A stretch of 31,878 bases of DNA from positions 42,106,658 through 42,138,535 of the forward strand of contig JBOZIK010000001.1 in NCBI GenBank assembly GCA_051453625.1. The letters are read 5' to 3'. The stretch is from Welwitschia mirabilis (taxonomy: Eukaryota; Gnetophyta; Gnetopsida; Welwitschiales). Positions 1-9,783 of this stretch are shown piece after piece. Within the stretch, counting starts at the first letter, position 1. Every line of letters starts with the position of its first letter. The notes below the pieces were generated by a model that searched no databases, was not told the DNA's origin, and worked only from the letters and a program-made list of their open reading frames with translations. The position numbers were made by a program, and so were the translations under genes.

Positions 1-271
1 TCTTGGTTCTCAGAAGCTATCATCCTGTATGTCGTCTAGACAAATACTTGAGATGACAGAGACAAAAAACATAGACAACCACAGAATGAGGGAAAGAAGA
101 AAAGGGATCAGTCATTTGACTGTGACGTCTGAATGATGAAGGAGATGTCAGTAGTTAGTAAAAAGTTAAAAACTAAAATAAAATACTTACAGAATACTGG
201 TATACCAATGCTACAACAAACATCTGAAATATCCACTGAAGCAACAACAACTCTTAATTTCTAAGTAGCCT
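1..271 (-). other. 5' leader of minus-strand gypsy G0, with two dyad units
   Basis: This stretch lies left of a tRNA-Asp primer-binding site that reads on the minus strand, so it should be the leader between the PBS and gag of an element whose body is outside the window. No coding frame is visible. It holds two degenerate copies of the dyad found in the LTR U3 regions: one centred on GTCGTCTAGAC (31-41), flanked by ATCATCC and GAGATGACAG, and one at about 107-153 with GTCATTTGA and GGAGATGTCAG as outer arms. The assignment rests on position and motif only. Confidence 0.5.
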
Positions 272-290
272 TCCCCAGCAATGGCGTTAA
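272..290 (-). other. Primer-binding site, tRNA-Asp type (G0)
   Basis: The plus strand reads TCCCCAGCAATGGCGTTAA. This differs at a few positions from the 3' end of plant tRNA-Asp (TCCCCGGCAACGGCGCCA), whose complement is the usual PBS of Athila and Tat elements. It sits two bases from the TGTTGTGG edge of LTR1, the correct spacing. The same arrangement recurs at 10459-10477. Because the tRNA-like sense is on the plus strand, the element reads on the minus strand. Confidence 0.75.
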
Positions 291-861
291 TTTGTTGTGG
301 TGTGACTTTATGCAATGTCTCACGCCTGGATTTAAATCCTCTTAATTACAAATAAGATTCACAAATATAGCATGCTAGTATAGTCAGAGTGATCCGAATC
401 TCATAATTCCATTGAAGGCTGATAGTATGAATAATAAAGAATTGATTTCAAGAAAGAAATATGTAACCTTAATCTATTGAATTAAATTTCAATGCATGAA
501 ATTGAAATAATGATGCAAAACTAATCTATAAAAAGAAACAGTAATGCACCTAATCTAATCGAGCTTAATCTTAACAAAGGCTGCCCTTATAATCTATATA
601 ATTAAAGAAACCTGTTACAAATCTTAAACAACATAAACTATGAGGAATAAGTTCCTGCAATTACTGACAAAAAAGATAATTCATATTAAAAAGTATAAGT
701 AACATCTGTACCACAAAGTAGTCATTCCTCAATGGAGGATATGCTGCTCAACACCAAGGTAATGTCTCTTTGGATTACAAGAGGTTCTCCGGTCCCAAGA
801 TCTCCTGTCTTGATAATATTAGGTACTATTAAAGATGATTAAAGATCAAGGGAGAAACCTT

Positions 862-869
862 TATTTATA
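862..869 (-). promoter_or_regulatory. TATA box of LTR1
   Basis: On the minus strand this reads TATAAATA, about 130 bp upstream, in the sense direction, of the conserved CCTCAATGGAGG block. LTR2 has the same octamer at 11144-11151 in the corresponding part of the LTR. A transcription start about 25-35 bp toward lower coordinates is expected. The dyad array then falls upstream, in U3. Confidence 0.5.
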
Positions 870-992
870 GACAGAAAGGGAAAGGGAATTGAAAGAGAAG
901 TAGAAGAGAAACCCTAGTTGACATGAAAAGTAAAGACACAAAGAAGTGGTAACAACTCGGGAAAACATTTTGTAAAACTATGGAAAAATAGT

Positions 993-1275
993 GTTGTCTT
1001 TCTAGTCATCCGGATAAAGGAGGAGACGACAAGAATAGATAATTGGAACTTTGATTCTGGTTCAGTTTATCTCCTTATCTAACTGCATGCAAACCATCGT
1101 CAATAGGTTCTCGAGATGTCGTCCACTAGTGTCGTCTGGATAATTAGGTGGACTATGATATCTAGTACAGAATTTTTTAGTTTGTCTAGAAGTTATCTGG
1201 AAAGAAGTCTATTTGTTGTTCAATTGGGGTTGTCATCCTGACTATTGCGTGGACAACGGGGTGGACGACAGTTTT
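993..1275. promoter_or_regulatory. Dyad array in U3 of LTR1
   Basis: At least three units of the GTCGTC/GACGAC dyad are visible. The first has outer arms GTTGTC (993-998) and GAGACGAC (1023-1030) around GTCATCCGGATAA. The second has GTCGTCCAC and GTGGACTAT around GTCGTCTGGATAA (about 1117-1162). The third has GTTGTCATCC and GGGTGGACGACA around an inner ACTATTGCGTGGACAAC (about 1228-1271). A weaker unit lies near 1180-1215. All lie upstream of the LTR1 TATA box. Mismatches between arms are mostly C-to-T or G-to-A, as expected from decay of methylated CpG. Confidence 0.6.
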
Positions 1276-1504
1276 TTCTTGATCTTTTCTCAGTGAGATT
1301 AATTTGTCTTGTGTAGAATCATGAACCAAAAATGATACTCTTCTATTCCTGCATGAATTGCTTGTATTTTATTTGATATTTGCATGTTTTCATCTTGTGC
1401 TCCTTGATTCTCGATTGTCATAGGAACTAAGCAATTATCTATTAATTTATTTGCAAAATAACTCAAAATATCCTATGAAATACAGATAAGTTAGTGTCAC
1501 AACA

Positions 1505-2457
1505 TTGTTCATCTTTATTATAATTGTCTTTATGGAGGTATTGATTTTATAGGCCCTATTCATCCACCTTTACATGATAAACATTATATTTCAGTGGTTA
1601 TAAATTATGTTAATAAATGAGTTGAAGATATTTCTACTTCTTTAAATAATGCTCAAATGTTTAACATTTTCTTAGAACTCATATTTTTAGTAACTTAGTT
1701 TTCCTAGGATTATCATTAGTAATTAAGGAACTTATTTTATTAATCAACGTTTTAGAAAACTTCTTTATTCCATTAGAATAGAATATAGAGTAGCTTATGC
1801 TTATCATCTTCAAACTAATGTATAGGCTGAAAATGCACACAGAGAAATTAAGAAAATGTTACAAATCTATGTTAATAAGAAATATTGGGCTTCTAATATT
1901 AATGATGTTTTATGGGCTTACCATACTACATGGTGTACTTCTCTTGGTTTTCACCTCATAGACTTATGTGTGGAAAAATTTACGTTTTATCTATTGATAT
2001 AAGCTATAATTCTTATCATGCTTCTCATCGACTTAATCTTGTAGACCTTCATAAAAATGTTGAACATAGATTAGCCCAATTAGATCATCTTAATAAAAAG
2101 TGTTCTCATGCTATACATTATCAATTAATCCATAAAACACAAGCTAAGTTTAAACATGATAAAAACTTACTTCATAAAAAGTTTAAACCTAGTTAACTTA
2201 TTCGTTTATACAACACTAGAGTACATATTTTGAATAACAAGTTGATCTCTAAATTCTTAGGTTATTCTCTTATAGAAAGAGTTCATTCTAATGGCTCTAT
2301 GGAGATTTCTAACTTAGAGGCTAAGGAGATTTAAAAAGTTAATAGACAACAACTAAAACTATATGAAGGATCTTTTGATGCAACGGTGAAAATGATAGAA
2401 GCATTTATTTTAAAGATTCCCCTTGATGAGGAGAACTTCCACCCTATCATTGTCTGA
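1505..2457 (+). pseudogene. Gypsy integrase, C-terminal two thirds (G1)
   Basis: This integrase would join element cDNA to the chromosome. The catalytic core starts at IDFIGP (from 1540), with the first catalytic Asp in place, followed by HYISVVINYVNK, which matches the NYI-VAVDYVSKW block of the family. The second catalytic Asp appears as Asn in an IISN-GTYF block (about 1710-1735) broken by a stop. The final Glu survives in AENAHREIKKML (about 1828). The longest clean stretch, 1912-2196, covers the CGKIYVLSIDI and LNLVDLHKNVEHRLAQLDHL blocks. Further on are LYNTRVHILNNKL, a GPY/F-like LGYSLIERVHSNG, and VNRQQLKLYEG, equivalent to the family VNGQRLKPY ending. Stops and frameshifts make it non-functional. 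The N-terminal zinc-binding part is missing because G0 interrupts it. Confidence 0.85.
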
Positions 2458-2780
2458 ATTTGTTTTTAGCTTATTCCTTTAGTGAATGTTATGATATCAC
2501 TTGATCATCTTTTAAAACTGACTTATATGTTGCTTTATAAAGTTTTCCATGACTAATATTTAAAATTAGGTATTTTATAATGGTAAGATTGGGTTCATCT
2601 AATCTTGAAACATTCTCATATCTATGGACTTCATTTTAAAGGAAGATGTCTTAGTTCTTGTGCTTTTTTCCTTTTAATGGTATAAGGTATTTGGTTGATT
2701 GGAAGTGCTCTTTTCTATCTTTAATCTTACTTATTCACTTTTATCTTTTTGAGTGTGTGATCAAGTGGGAATTTTTCTAT

Positions 2781-2782
<2 letters not shown>

Positions 2783-2843
<61 letters not shown>
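2783..2843. repeat. (GA)n microsatellite, about 30 units
   Basis: Sixty-one bases of uninterrupted GA dinucleotide inside the G1 post-pol region. It produces an artefactual Arg-Glu repeat in an open frame at 2658-2912. Perfect purity over this length suggests recent expansion compared with the mutated sequence around it. Confidence 0.98.
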
Positions 2844-2845
<2 letters not shown>

Positions 2846-3792
2846 TAAATATTTCCTAAAGAAACATTTGAGAATGTTAGTAACTATGGGAATTCCACTA
2901 GGGGTTAGTTGATCATGCTGTACAGGTCCTTACTTCTCTGATTGTGGTTGCACTTCCCTCATCATAGAAAAGTTGTAATAAACTTTGAGGCTATAGGATC
3001 AGTGGTGTTCCTAGTGTTATTAAAGATATTACTTATTTTTAAGACTCTTAGTATTTCTATATGATCATTCCACTTTTCAGGATTCTAGTGTGTTTACAAG
3101 GTGTGAGTAGGTGAGTTAATTTCTGGGTAGCTTTTGACCTTGTCATTCATTGTTCTAAGCACTTGAGTTTTGGTGTTGCCATAATCACTACCTTTTTAAG
3201 TGAAATTTTATGGATTTTATATATTTTATCATGAATTTTTTACTCAGGTGGTTTTATGATGTCTTATTTAGGGATTTGCTAGATTAGAATTTAAGATAGG
3301 TAAGCAATCGTCTTCTTATTTCTTATGTCTATTTTCATTATATTTTTCTTTAATCTTTTAGTTTATTATTTTAAAGTTAATTTTACATTTTCTCATCTTT
3401 ATATAAGACCTTATCATTTAGTAGTTTCTTTGCTATTCATTTATGTAATATTATTTTCACTTAGAATTTGAATTAATCAGAACATCATTTACATTTCATA
3501 GCTTTTATGAGATTTCTTATACCTTTTGGAGTTCTATGCTTTATTTTGTTTTACTTTTTAGTTTGGATACATTCATTCATTCTTCATGGTTAGGTTTAAG
3601 CTTAGTCAGTTTATTTTCTTTAGCCATAGTTTTCTTTTGTTTTGAGTTTATTCATTCATTCCAATTTTCACGATTTTCTTTCTCATTTCCTATTTTTCTA
3701 AGCTTTCTGATAAAATCTGATACTTTGATGATTATATTTTAGCTTAATATTTTTAACTAAACATCTTTATTTTTGCAAAAAATTTCATGATT

Positions 3793-3890
3793 CCATCATC
3801 CACTTGGTCATCTAGATGATACTAGGCAGATAACCATATGTTTTTTCCTGAGAGTCATCATAGAACTATTGTTCAGATGACACGACTGGA
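3793..3890. repeat. Two dyad units inside the G1 3' region
   Basis: The first unit contains a perfect 12-bp palindrome, TCATCTAGATGA (3808-3819), with ATCATCCAC as its left outer arm. The second spans about 3845-3890 with GAGTCATCA and CAGATGACACGAC. Both are transition-decayed versions of the GTCGTC...GACGAC dyad seen in the gypsy LTRs, although this is internal DNA and not LTR. Confidence 0.5.
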
Positions 3891-4579
3891 AGAAAATGTG
3901 ATAAAACTATGGCTCAAACACTTTTCCTTCATTTTTCTTCATTTTCTTATCATTTTTACCCATTCCTTCAAGACATGATGACCCTCTGGACTTTGCTAGC
4001 ACCTTGGATTTTTTCTTGCTTAATTTCACTTCCATATTTCCAAGTTTTGTGTGAATTTTTTAAAACGTGATATGTTTTTATCTTCCTTTTTTTTCAATAT
4101 TTTCTTTTATTTTCCTCCTTTTGATGTATATGTTTCATGTATCTTTATTATTTTCTTACACTCTTTGATTTGGAACTTACGGATTTAATTTTTACTGCAC
4201 ATTTTGAAAGTTATGATTAGTTGTGTGTTTTATAAAAAACTTTAACTTTCTATCTTACACACTCAATTTCTTGTAATTTATAGATTGAAATGCAGTGGTC
4301 CTTTAGAAAAAATTAATTAGTTCTATGTGTTTTACAATTCCACTCAATTAGATTTTTCATTTTGAGCAGTTTGAATTTTTATGATATGTGGGGCTCACTT
4401 AAAAATTACTTTTCCATTTTTTGTGCATTCATAATTTTCTTTTCATAACTAGGTAATACAAAATGTATTGACACTTTTAGGATGGGTAGAATGTATTTTC
4501 CTCTTTTTTTCTATTTTTTAATCAATTTTAGGGATCGTGTTAAGCATCCACATGATATATTTGACTTGTTATTTGATCT

Positions 4580-5749
4580 CGCATAATGTTTTTGTGTATT
4601 TTTAACTAAGTAAGCCCCATACGCAAAGAGCTAGATAGGCTGAGGCTAAGGCCAAGGCTATAAAGTAGGAGGTTGACCCTCTAGTATCTCTAGAGGTTAA
4701 GTGTGTAGAGCCTGTGCATCCTCTGCCTTGACACAAATGTTCATTAGTGATACAGAGAGTTACCATCTATATTAAGCGATATTTTAAAGACTTCATAAGA
4801 TGGATAAATCTTAAGGTTTATTAGAGGCTATTAGATCTCTAGTTATGATGGATTTTAAATGCACATGGATTATAATATATATCATAGATGAGAGAGTTCT
4901 ATGATACCATGCACATTGAGCCTAATCCAGACTCTTGTGGTCACTTGGTTGATATGATCATACCTTATATTTAGAACCATAAGATTGCTATACTCTTATT
5001 TCACATCATAGTAGTTATAGATATAGGCAATTTTAGCAGTTTGCATATTTATTAAACTAGAAGAATCAAGAAGCATCGTGCATATGATGCTGTATTAGAT
5101 ATGCTAGTGAATTTGATGATAGACAGGCAGGGTGTTCTTATTACTCAGTTGATACTAGCATACAAGGTACTTCATAGAGGATTAATCCATGACATCAGTC
5201 CATCATTTCATGATAGTCATGCCATAGTCATGCATTTATAGATACTAGCATCTTTTAGGTAGGTAGAGCAGATGGATCTACTAATTTTCATTTGAAGGAG
5301 ACTTAAGTCGATGGTATAGGTATGATAGTTATAGACTCTAGGTTATCTATATCTCCTCTTAGCTTTATTTAGATAATTTGGGATACCAAAGCCCATAGCT
5401 AAGCAACACCTTTCTTATATTTAAACTTGTACTCGCTACTTACAAGACATGAGCATCCAAGTACCAAGAGAGGTAAAGCGACCTCAGGTATAAAGACCTA
5501 CGATTTTAGTGATACTTAAATAGATCTAAATCCTGTTAGTGGAGATTACCTAGACCATCAAAGGTTTCACTAGTCATGGTATCAAAACTTTAAACTAGAG
5601 GATCTAAACTCTAGATTATAGAACTCAAACATTAGAGTAGAGGATCCTAATAGTTGAGAGGAGAGTTCAGCACTCTAAGGATTATATTGTTGATGTGTGC
5701 TAGTGCATTATCTCTTTATAGTAGAGTGTTATGGTAGATACTCTAGAGG
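4580..5749 (+). pseudogene. Possible env-like third ORF remnant (G1)
   Basis: This sits between the integrase and the 3' LTR of G1, where Athila/Calypso-type gypsy elements carry an env-like ORF. The early part is rich in Arg, Lys, Ala and Glu codons (SKPHTQRAR, AEAKAKAIK near 4610-4660), as at the start of such ORFs. At 4888 the frame reads MREFYDTMHIEPNPD, which resembles the V-EFY-N-H block of the plant transposon/env-like domain. A later stretch around 5070-5230 reads RAYDAVLDMLVNLMIDRQG and then VLHRGLIHDISPSFHDSH, consistent with the helical second half of that domain. There are many stops and frameshifts and no intact ORF. The call rests on position plus weak motif similarity, and an unrelated decayed insertion is possible. 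A 10-base N gap lies at 5750-5759. Confidence 0.35.
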
Positions 5750-5759
5750 NNNNNNNNNN

Positions 5760-6407
5760 ATGTTTAGCAAGATGAGACAGTTCATTTCATTTCCACATCT
5801 TTGGACCTCTATTTCTATGCTAATCTTGAGCATCCTTCATCTTCTTCCCCTACACTGAATCAGCTACCCAGATAGAGTTCATTATATGATGATAAGGGGA
5901 GTGATTTTTTTACATTTTGTATCTTTTCTTCTATATATTTTTATACTAAAAATAATTATTATATATATAATTTTTTAATTCTGCTTGGTGTACTTTTTTG
6001 TTTGATTTTCATGTTTATCTTCCCTTTTCACATGTTATGATGAGGATTAATTATATTTAGGTAATCATTTTAGTTATTTACTATATATTTTAGTTAAGTG
6101 CTTTTAATTATAAGTATACTTACTAATTATATCATAGGTTTCTATTTTCAAAGAATCATTTTTAAGCCTATTTTTTTCCCATAGTGTCTGGACAATGACT
6201 GGACGACCATATGGCTAGTCATTCAATCAAGTAAAATGTTCAATTTTTTGATTTTTTATGATTCAATTTATATCTCTGAGATTCCTGAAATTTTTTTTAG
6301 ATAATTTCTTTAGTACCTTAGTTATTTTTATTATTAGATGAGTTGACTCATAACCACGGTTTAGAACTTGGTTTTGTCAAGGACTAATAAGGCTAAGTGA
6401 AAGGCTA
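5760..6407 (+). other. G1 3' untranslated region up to the LTR
   Basis: No gene is visible. The stretch is AT-rich, with a degenerate dyad at about 6183-6222 (GTCTGGACAAT followed by GACTGGACGACC). Immediately before the LTR the plus strand is purine-rich (AAGGCTAAGTGAAAGGCTA, 6389-6407), a plausible but degenerate polypurine tract for plus-strand priming. Confidence 0.4.
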
Positions 6408-6742
6408 TGTTGTGCTACCAACTTATATATATTTAATAAGGTATTTTGAGTAGTTTTGTAGGATATTAGATATGTTTATGCTAGATTTCCACGATAATGG
6501 AGAGATGAGATAAAAGATACAAAAACATGCAATCTCCATAATATGTTGCAGTATTTAGAGTAGTTCACAATATTTCCTATTTTGAAGAAAACTTCTTATA
6601 AACCTTGAGGTTGATGCATTAGAAAAATACTTGTAAAAGCCTACTGTCCATTTCATTATCCAAATGACTGTATAGATGACATAATAGTAAAGTTAACAAG
6701 GATGATCACTGTAATTAATTTGGTAGATGACATGGATTATGA

Positions 6743-6787
6743 GGCATCATCTCCTATATCATCTAAACGACCCATAGGACGACATCT
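6743..6787. promoter_or_regulatory. Dyad unit in U3 of LTR4
   Basis: The unit reads GGCATCATCTCCTAT, then ATCATCTAAACGAC, then CCATAGGACGACATC, giving outer arms CTCCTAT/ATAGGACG and a partly decayed inner GTCGTC/ACGAC pair. Weaker units precede it around 6650-6735. Position and orientation agree with the arrays in LTR1-LTR3. Confidence 0.5.
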
Positions 6788-7078
6788 ACTATAATGCTTC
6801 ACTAAAAATTAACCTAACTTTTATCATTTATCTATGTGTTTTTGCACAGCTATTAGGTTGTGCCCACATTTATTTGTTTATTTTATTATTTATGTGTCTA
6901 TTTATCAATAAGTATTAATTCCACATTTGACTCTGTCTTGTCTTTGTTTTCACAAGAAATTCATGTGATAGGAGATCAAAGGACCAGATATCTATCCTTG
7001 GTAGTTGTAAAGAGATGTATTCCTTGATGTTGGACTATGTTTCCTCCATTGAGGTATGGCTGCTTTATAATACGAATA

Positions 7079-7140
7079 TGGTTTGAGATTAATATAAAGA
7101 ACTCTTTCTGTGGTTTGAGATTAATATAAAGAACTCTTTT
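7079..7140 (+). repeat. Tandem duplication of a 32-bp unit in LTR4
   Basis: A unit beginning TGGTTTGAGATTAATATAAA and ending ACTCTTTCTG occurs at 7079-7110. It is repeated at 7111-7140 with one final base changed and the last two bases missing. The other LTR copies do not show this duplication, so it appears private to LTR4. Confidence 0.85.
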
Positions 7141-7328
7141 CCATTTTTAGTGCTTATTATTACTTATTCCTCAAAGTTTATTCTAATTCAGTGATAACTT
7201 TTTGAGTAATATAGACTATGAGGACAACTTTTGTTAATGTGGAACATTATTAATTTAGATGCATTGTTCCTTTTCTTTTCTAGATTAACTTCATAAAAGT
7301 GTATTACATTGTGATTTTCTACACTTTA

Positions 7329-7652
7329 ATTTATTTCTATTCCTAGAATACGTAAGAGTTTCTTACTAAAATCAATTCTCTTACTTCTAGCTTGGGCCTT
7401 TGATAGATTACAACATTTGAGTCCAGTCCAGTTTATATTANNNNNNNNNNNNNNNNNNNNNNNNNNNNNNNNNNNNNNNNNNNNNNNNNNNNNNNNNNNN
7501 NNNNNNNNNNNNNNNNNNNNNNNNNNNNNNNNNNNNNNNNATTTATTTCTATTCCTAGAATATGTAAGAGTTTCTTACTAAAATAAATTCTCTTACTTCT
7601 AGCTTGGGCCTTTGATAGATTACAACATTTGAGTCCACTCCAGTTTATATTA
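7329..7652 (+). repeat. Near-identical flanks of a 100-N gap (LTR4)
   Basis: About 110 bp before the gap (7329-7440) and after it (7541-7652) are the same sequence with a few substitutions, for example ACGTAAGAG against ATGTAAGAG and CCAGTCCAG against CCACTCCAG. The gap is exactly 100 N, a conventional placeholder size. The likeliest reading is an assembly join between two versions of the same locus. A genuine local duplication is the alternative. Confidence 0.8.
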
Positions 7653-7742
7653 ATGTATTATGTTATGCAAAATATCTATTTTATTTGTAAATAACAAAAT
7701 CTCCTTAAGCATAATCATTTACACAAATACACACTGTAATCA

Positions 7743-8130
7743 ATAACCACATCAATAAGGTAGAATGCTTCTTCTATTTGAATCACTAAATCTTTAAGCA
7801 TGCCTAAAGCTTTCTTAATTAATGCATCTTCTAATTTTATTATAATTCTTATAGGCTTAATTATACTTATTAACCTAAGTCATTGACAAATGTACAAGGG
7901 TATAATGTTAACATTCACTCTTATATCAATCAAGGCTTTCTTTATTCTTCTGTTTCCTTCCAAAGTAATACTAATAGTTGCTTCCCCTAGATCCTTAAAC
8001 TTTGGATATTTTTATAAGACCAAGTTGTTTATGGATTGGACTAGAAAGACTTTACTATGTATAATTTATTTTTGTTTCCTCCCAATCATATCTTTCCACA
8101 ACTTAGAATATTTAGAATTCTCTTATAAAA
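7743..8130 (-). pseudogene. Gypsy aspartic protease (G3)
   Basis: Retroviral-type aspartic protease that would cut the Gag-Pol polyprotein. On the minus strand it reads KALIDIRVNVNIIP, equivalent to the family KALLDTGASVNIMP. The catalytic Asp remains (7925-7927) but DTG has become DIR, so the active site is lost. The next blocks, RIIIKLEDALIKKALGMLKD and IQIEEAFYLIDVVIDYSV, match the LQLADRS--P-GI-EDVLVKV and FPVDFVVLD segments. Stops are present. The sequence ends at 7743, where LTR4 joins, before the protease-RT linker. Confidence 0.75.
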
Positions 8131-9783
8131 GTTTTTAAAATGGTAAATTTATGTTCAAACTTTGCATTAAGGCTTTATGATGTTTATCAAAAGTAGAATT
8201 ATGTTTAATCTATCAATCTAAGGGATAATAGGTTTCTTACTTTTTTCTTGAAAATAATTTTTCTTATTATTATTTAAAGGAGAAGGGAAATAATGATTTT
8301 CTAAAATTTCTATATCTTCTTCTTCTTCATCATTTTTATGATTTTAGGATGTTTTAGCCTTATGGGTAGGAGGTGTTATCTCATTTTTACTTTTTATTAC
8401 AATCTTATAATCTTTCTTAATTTTAGTAGTATTTGGTATAGGTTGTATTGCAAGTGACCCTTATGGTCTTTGATTAGCAAGCATAGTTTGTTGTAAAACA
8501 TTAACAAGATTTTCAATTTAGAATTTGCTTTCTTTTGAGTTTTTTTCAACTCATCAATGGAATTCCTAAGTGGATGACTTTGATTTTATGAGTTGCATGT
8601 AATTACTTAATTATTAGAGTTGTTTGATTGGAAATTTACATTCTAAAATATTTTTCTAAATGGTTGAAAATTAGGATGATTTGCTTGAAATTTTTAAGTT
8701 TGTTTTCAAAGGGTTGAAAATTTGGTTGTTCATTCATTCTAGGTTGAAAATTATTTTTATTTTGGTTCTAATTTTGACTTTAAAAGTTTGAATACCTTTG
8801 ATTAAAAGCACATATTTTTTTCATAAATCTTTTCTTTATAAGTTGACAATAAAGGATAATCTTTTATCACATGGTAGTTGTCTTTCATAAATTACAAGTT
8901 GGAACTACAACCACACTTTTTTCTATTGTCACCTTTGCATCCAAGATAATTTGAGTTTATTTCTATAAATTTGTGGTAAAAACCCTAATGACATTAGTTA
9001 TTGTTTTTTTTTTTAAGTTTTTACTTCCTCATTCTCTTCTTAACCTCTTTAAGATCTTTAATGATTTGGACTACTATACAATTTTGTTTAGATGATGGTT
9101 TAAGACAAGTTTTACTTACTTTCACTAGTTCTCTTAACACTCTTCAAGCACTTTTTAGTATAAAGTTCATTAAATTTCCTCTACATGAAAAATTCAACAA
9201 GTTACTTAGTTTAACTATTAAGTCCACAATAAAAGTAGTCTACTAATTCTTCTAAAGATAAAATGGCTATGGAATTTAATGTAAAGCCATAAAAAATTTC
9301 TCATAGGTGGAAGCATAGTCTTCATTAGGCTATTATTAGTACTTTGTTACTTCTTTCTTTTATTTTCTTATTGTTGTTTTATTCATAAATCTCTTTCTGA
9401 AATCTTTTTAAACTTGATTTGATGTTTTGAAACTTTTATGGAGAATAGTTTTTAACCAAAGTTTAGCTTTTTCTTTTAAAGCAATGGAAAAAATTACCAT
9501 ATAAGTTTGATTACTTATTCTTTTCTTACCATTTCTAAGAGTGAGTACTAACTTTTTTATGTTAGTAATATGCTATAAAAGATATTCATCATTTTGTCCA
9601 TTGAAAATGGTGTAAGTGTTTAGATTTTTAAGTTTGACATTGTTACTAAGAGGTAAATTAAAAGGGGTTTAGATTTCACATTTCTTATTAGCTATAATCT
9701 CTCTAAGGATGACATTAACATAAGGATAGATAAGCGTAGTCATAGGGATTCCAATAATAATAGGGGGATTTTAACTAGACATA
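8131..9783 (-). pseudogene. Gypsy gag polyprotein (G3)
   Basis: Gag forms the virus-like particle and binds element RNA. A likely start ATG lies at 9781-9783 (MSS, then PPIIIGIPMTT), reading toward lower coordinates. Recognisable blocks are YTIFNGQNDEYLL followed by HITNIKKLVLTL (family F-GL--EDPH-HI--F), KLWLKTI (KAWL-SLP) near 9440-9470, and MNKTTIRK (AF-KKF). A zinc knuckle near 8860-8900 (TCNL, then KDNYHVIKDYP) keeps the first Cys and the His, while the second Cys codon is shifted and the last Cys is Tyr. A C-terminal Asn/Gln/Phe/Pro-rich tail (NNFQPRMNEQPNFQPF, 8660-8760) is typical of gag in this clade. There are numerous stops and frameshifts. Confidence 0.75.

Larger units (their letters stand above)
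293..1504 (-). repeat. LTR1: 5' LTR of gypsy element G0
   Basis: On the plus strand it starts TGTTGTGG beside the PBS and ends GTCACAACA, giving a 1,212-bp LTR with TG...CA ends. It aligns along its length with LTR2 (10481-11736), LTR3 (29377-30724) and, in reverse, LTR4 (6408-7742). Anchors are CTAGTATAG near 377, the CCTCAATGGAGG block at 727-738 followed by AACACCAAGG, and the GTCGTC dyads at 993-1275. In the sense (minus) direction U3 is about 870-1504 and R-U5 is 293-860. Its right edge abuts the G1 integrase without PBS or PPT, which indicates that G0 inserted into G1. Confidence 0.8.
2458..4579 (+). other. G1 post-pol non-coding region
   Basis: There is no credible gene in this stretch. 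It is T-rich on the plus strand, which creates short hydrophobic open frames such as the one near 3536-3742. It contains the GA microsatellite (2783-2843) and two dyad units (about 3793-3890). It probably corresponds to the long untranslated region that Athila- and Tat-type elements carry between pol and the third ORF or 3' LTR. Confidence 0.4.
1505..7742 (+). mobile_element. Gypsy element G1 (Athila/Tat type), 3' part
   Basis: This is the plus-strand 3' portion of a Ty3/gypsy element: integrase remnant, long post-pol region with a possible third ORF, and 3' LTR. Its gag, protease, RT and 5' LTR are absent; if the nested model holds they lie left of G0, outside the window. Its right end, the end of LTR4, abuts the protease coding sequence of minus-strand element G3, so G1 appears to have inserted into G3. 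Target-site duplications cannot be checked because the other end is not in view. Confidence 0.65.
6408..7742 (+). repeat. LTR4: 3' LTR of gypsy element G1
   Basis: It starts TGTTGTGCTACCAACTTAT, matching the reverse complement of the LTR1 end (TGTTGTGACACTAACTTAT). It carries TCCTCCATTGAGG (about 7040-7053) in the order expected for a plus-strand copy. Its last part, GCATAATCATTTACACAAAT then ACACACTGTAATCA, almost exactly mirrors the start of LTR2, so G1 and G3 are close relatives. The U3 dyads lie at about 6650-6790. The 1,335-bp length includes a 100-N gap whose two flanks duplicate each other, so the true LTR is probably about 1.1 kb. G3 protease sequence begins at 7743. Confidence 0.8.

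Noticed and set aside
272-290. Possible tRNA-Asp gene
   Set aside because: Only the last 18 or so bases resemble the tRNA, and they lie against an LTR edge. This is a primer-binding site.
2658-2912. 84-codon ORF with a long Arg-Glu repeat
   Set aside because: Created by the GA microsatellite inside transposon non-coding DNA; no similarity and no gene context.
3536-3742. 68-codon very hydrophobic ORF resembling a membrane protein
   Set aside because: The plus strand is T-rich here, which gives Phe, Leu and Ile in any frame. No start context, neighbours or domain support a gene.
7890-9246. Plus-strand ORFs at 7890-8138 and 9001-9246
   Set aside because: The minus strand of the same DNA reads as gypsy protease and gag with ordered motifs, so these are shadows.
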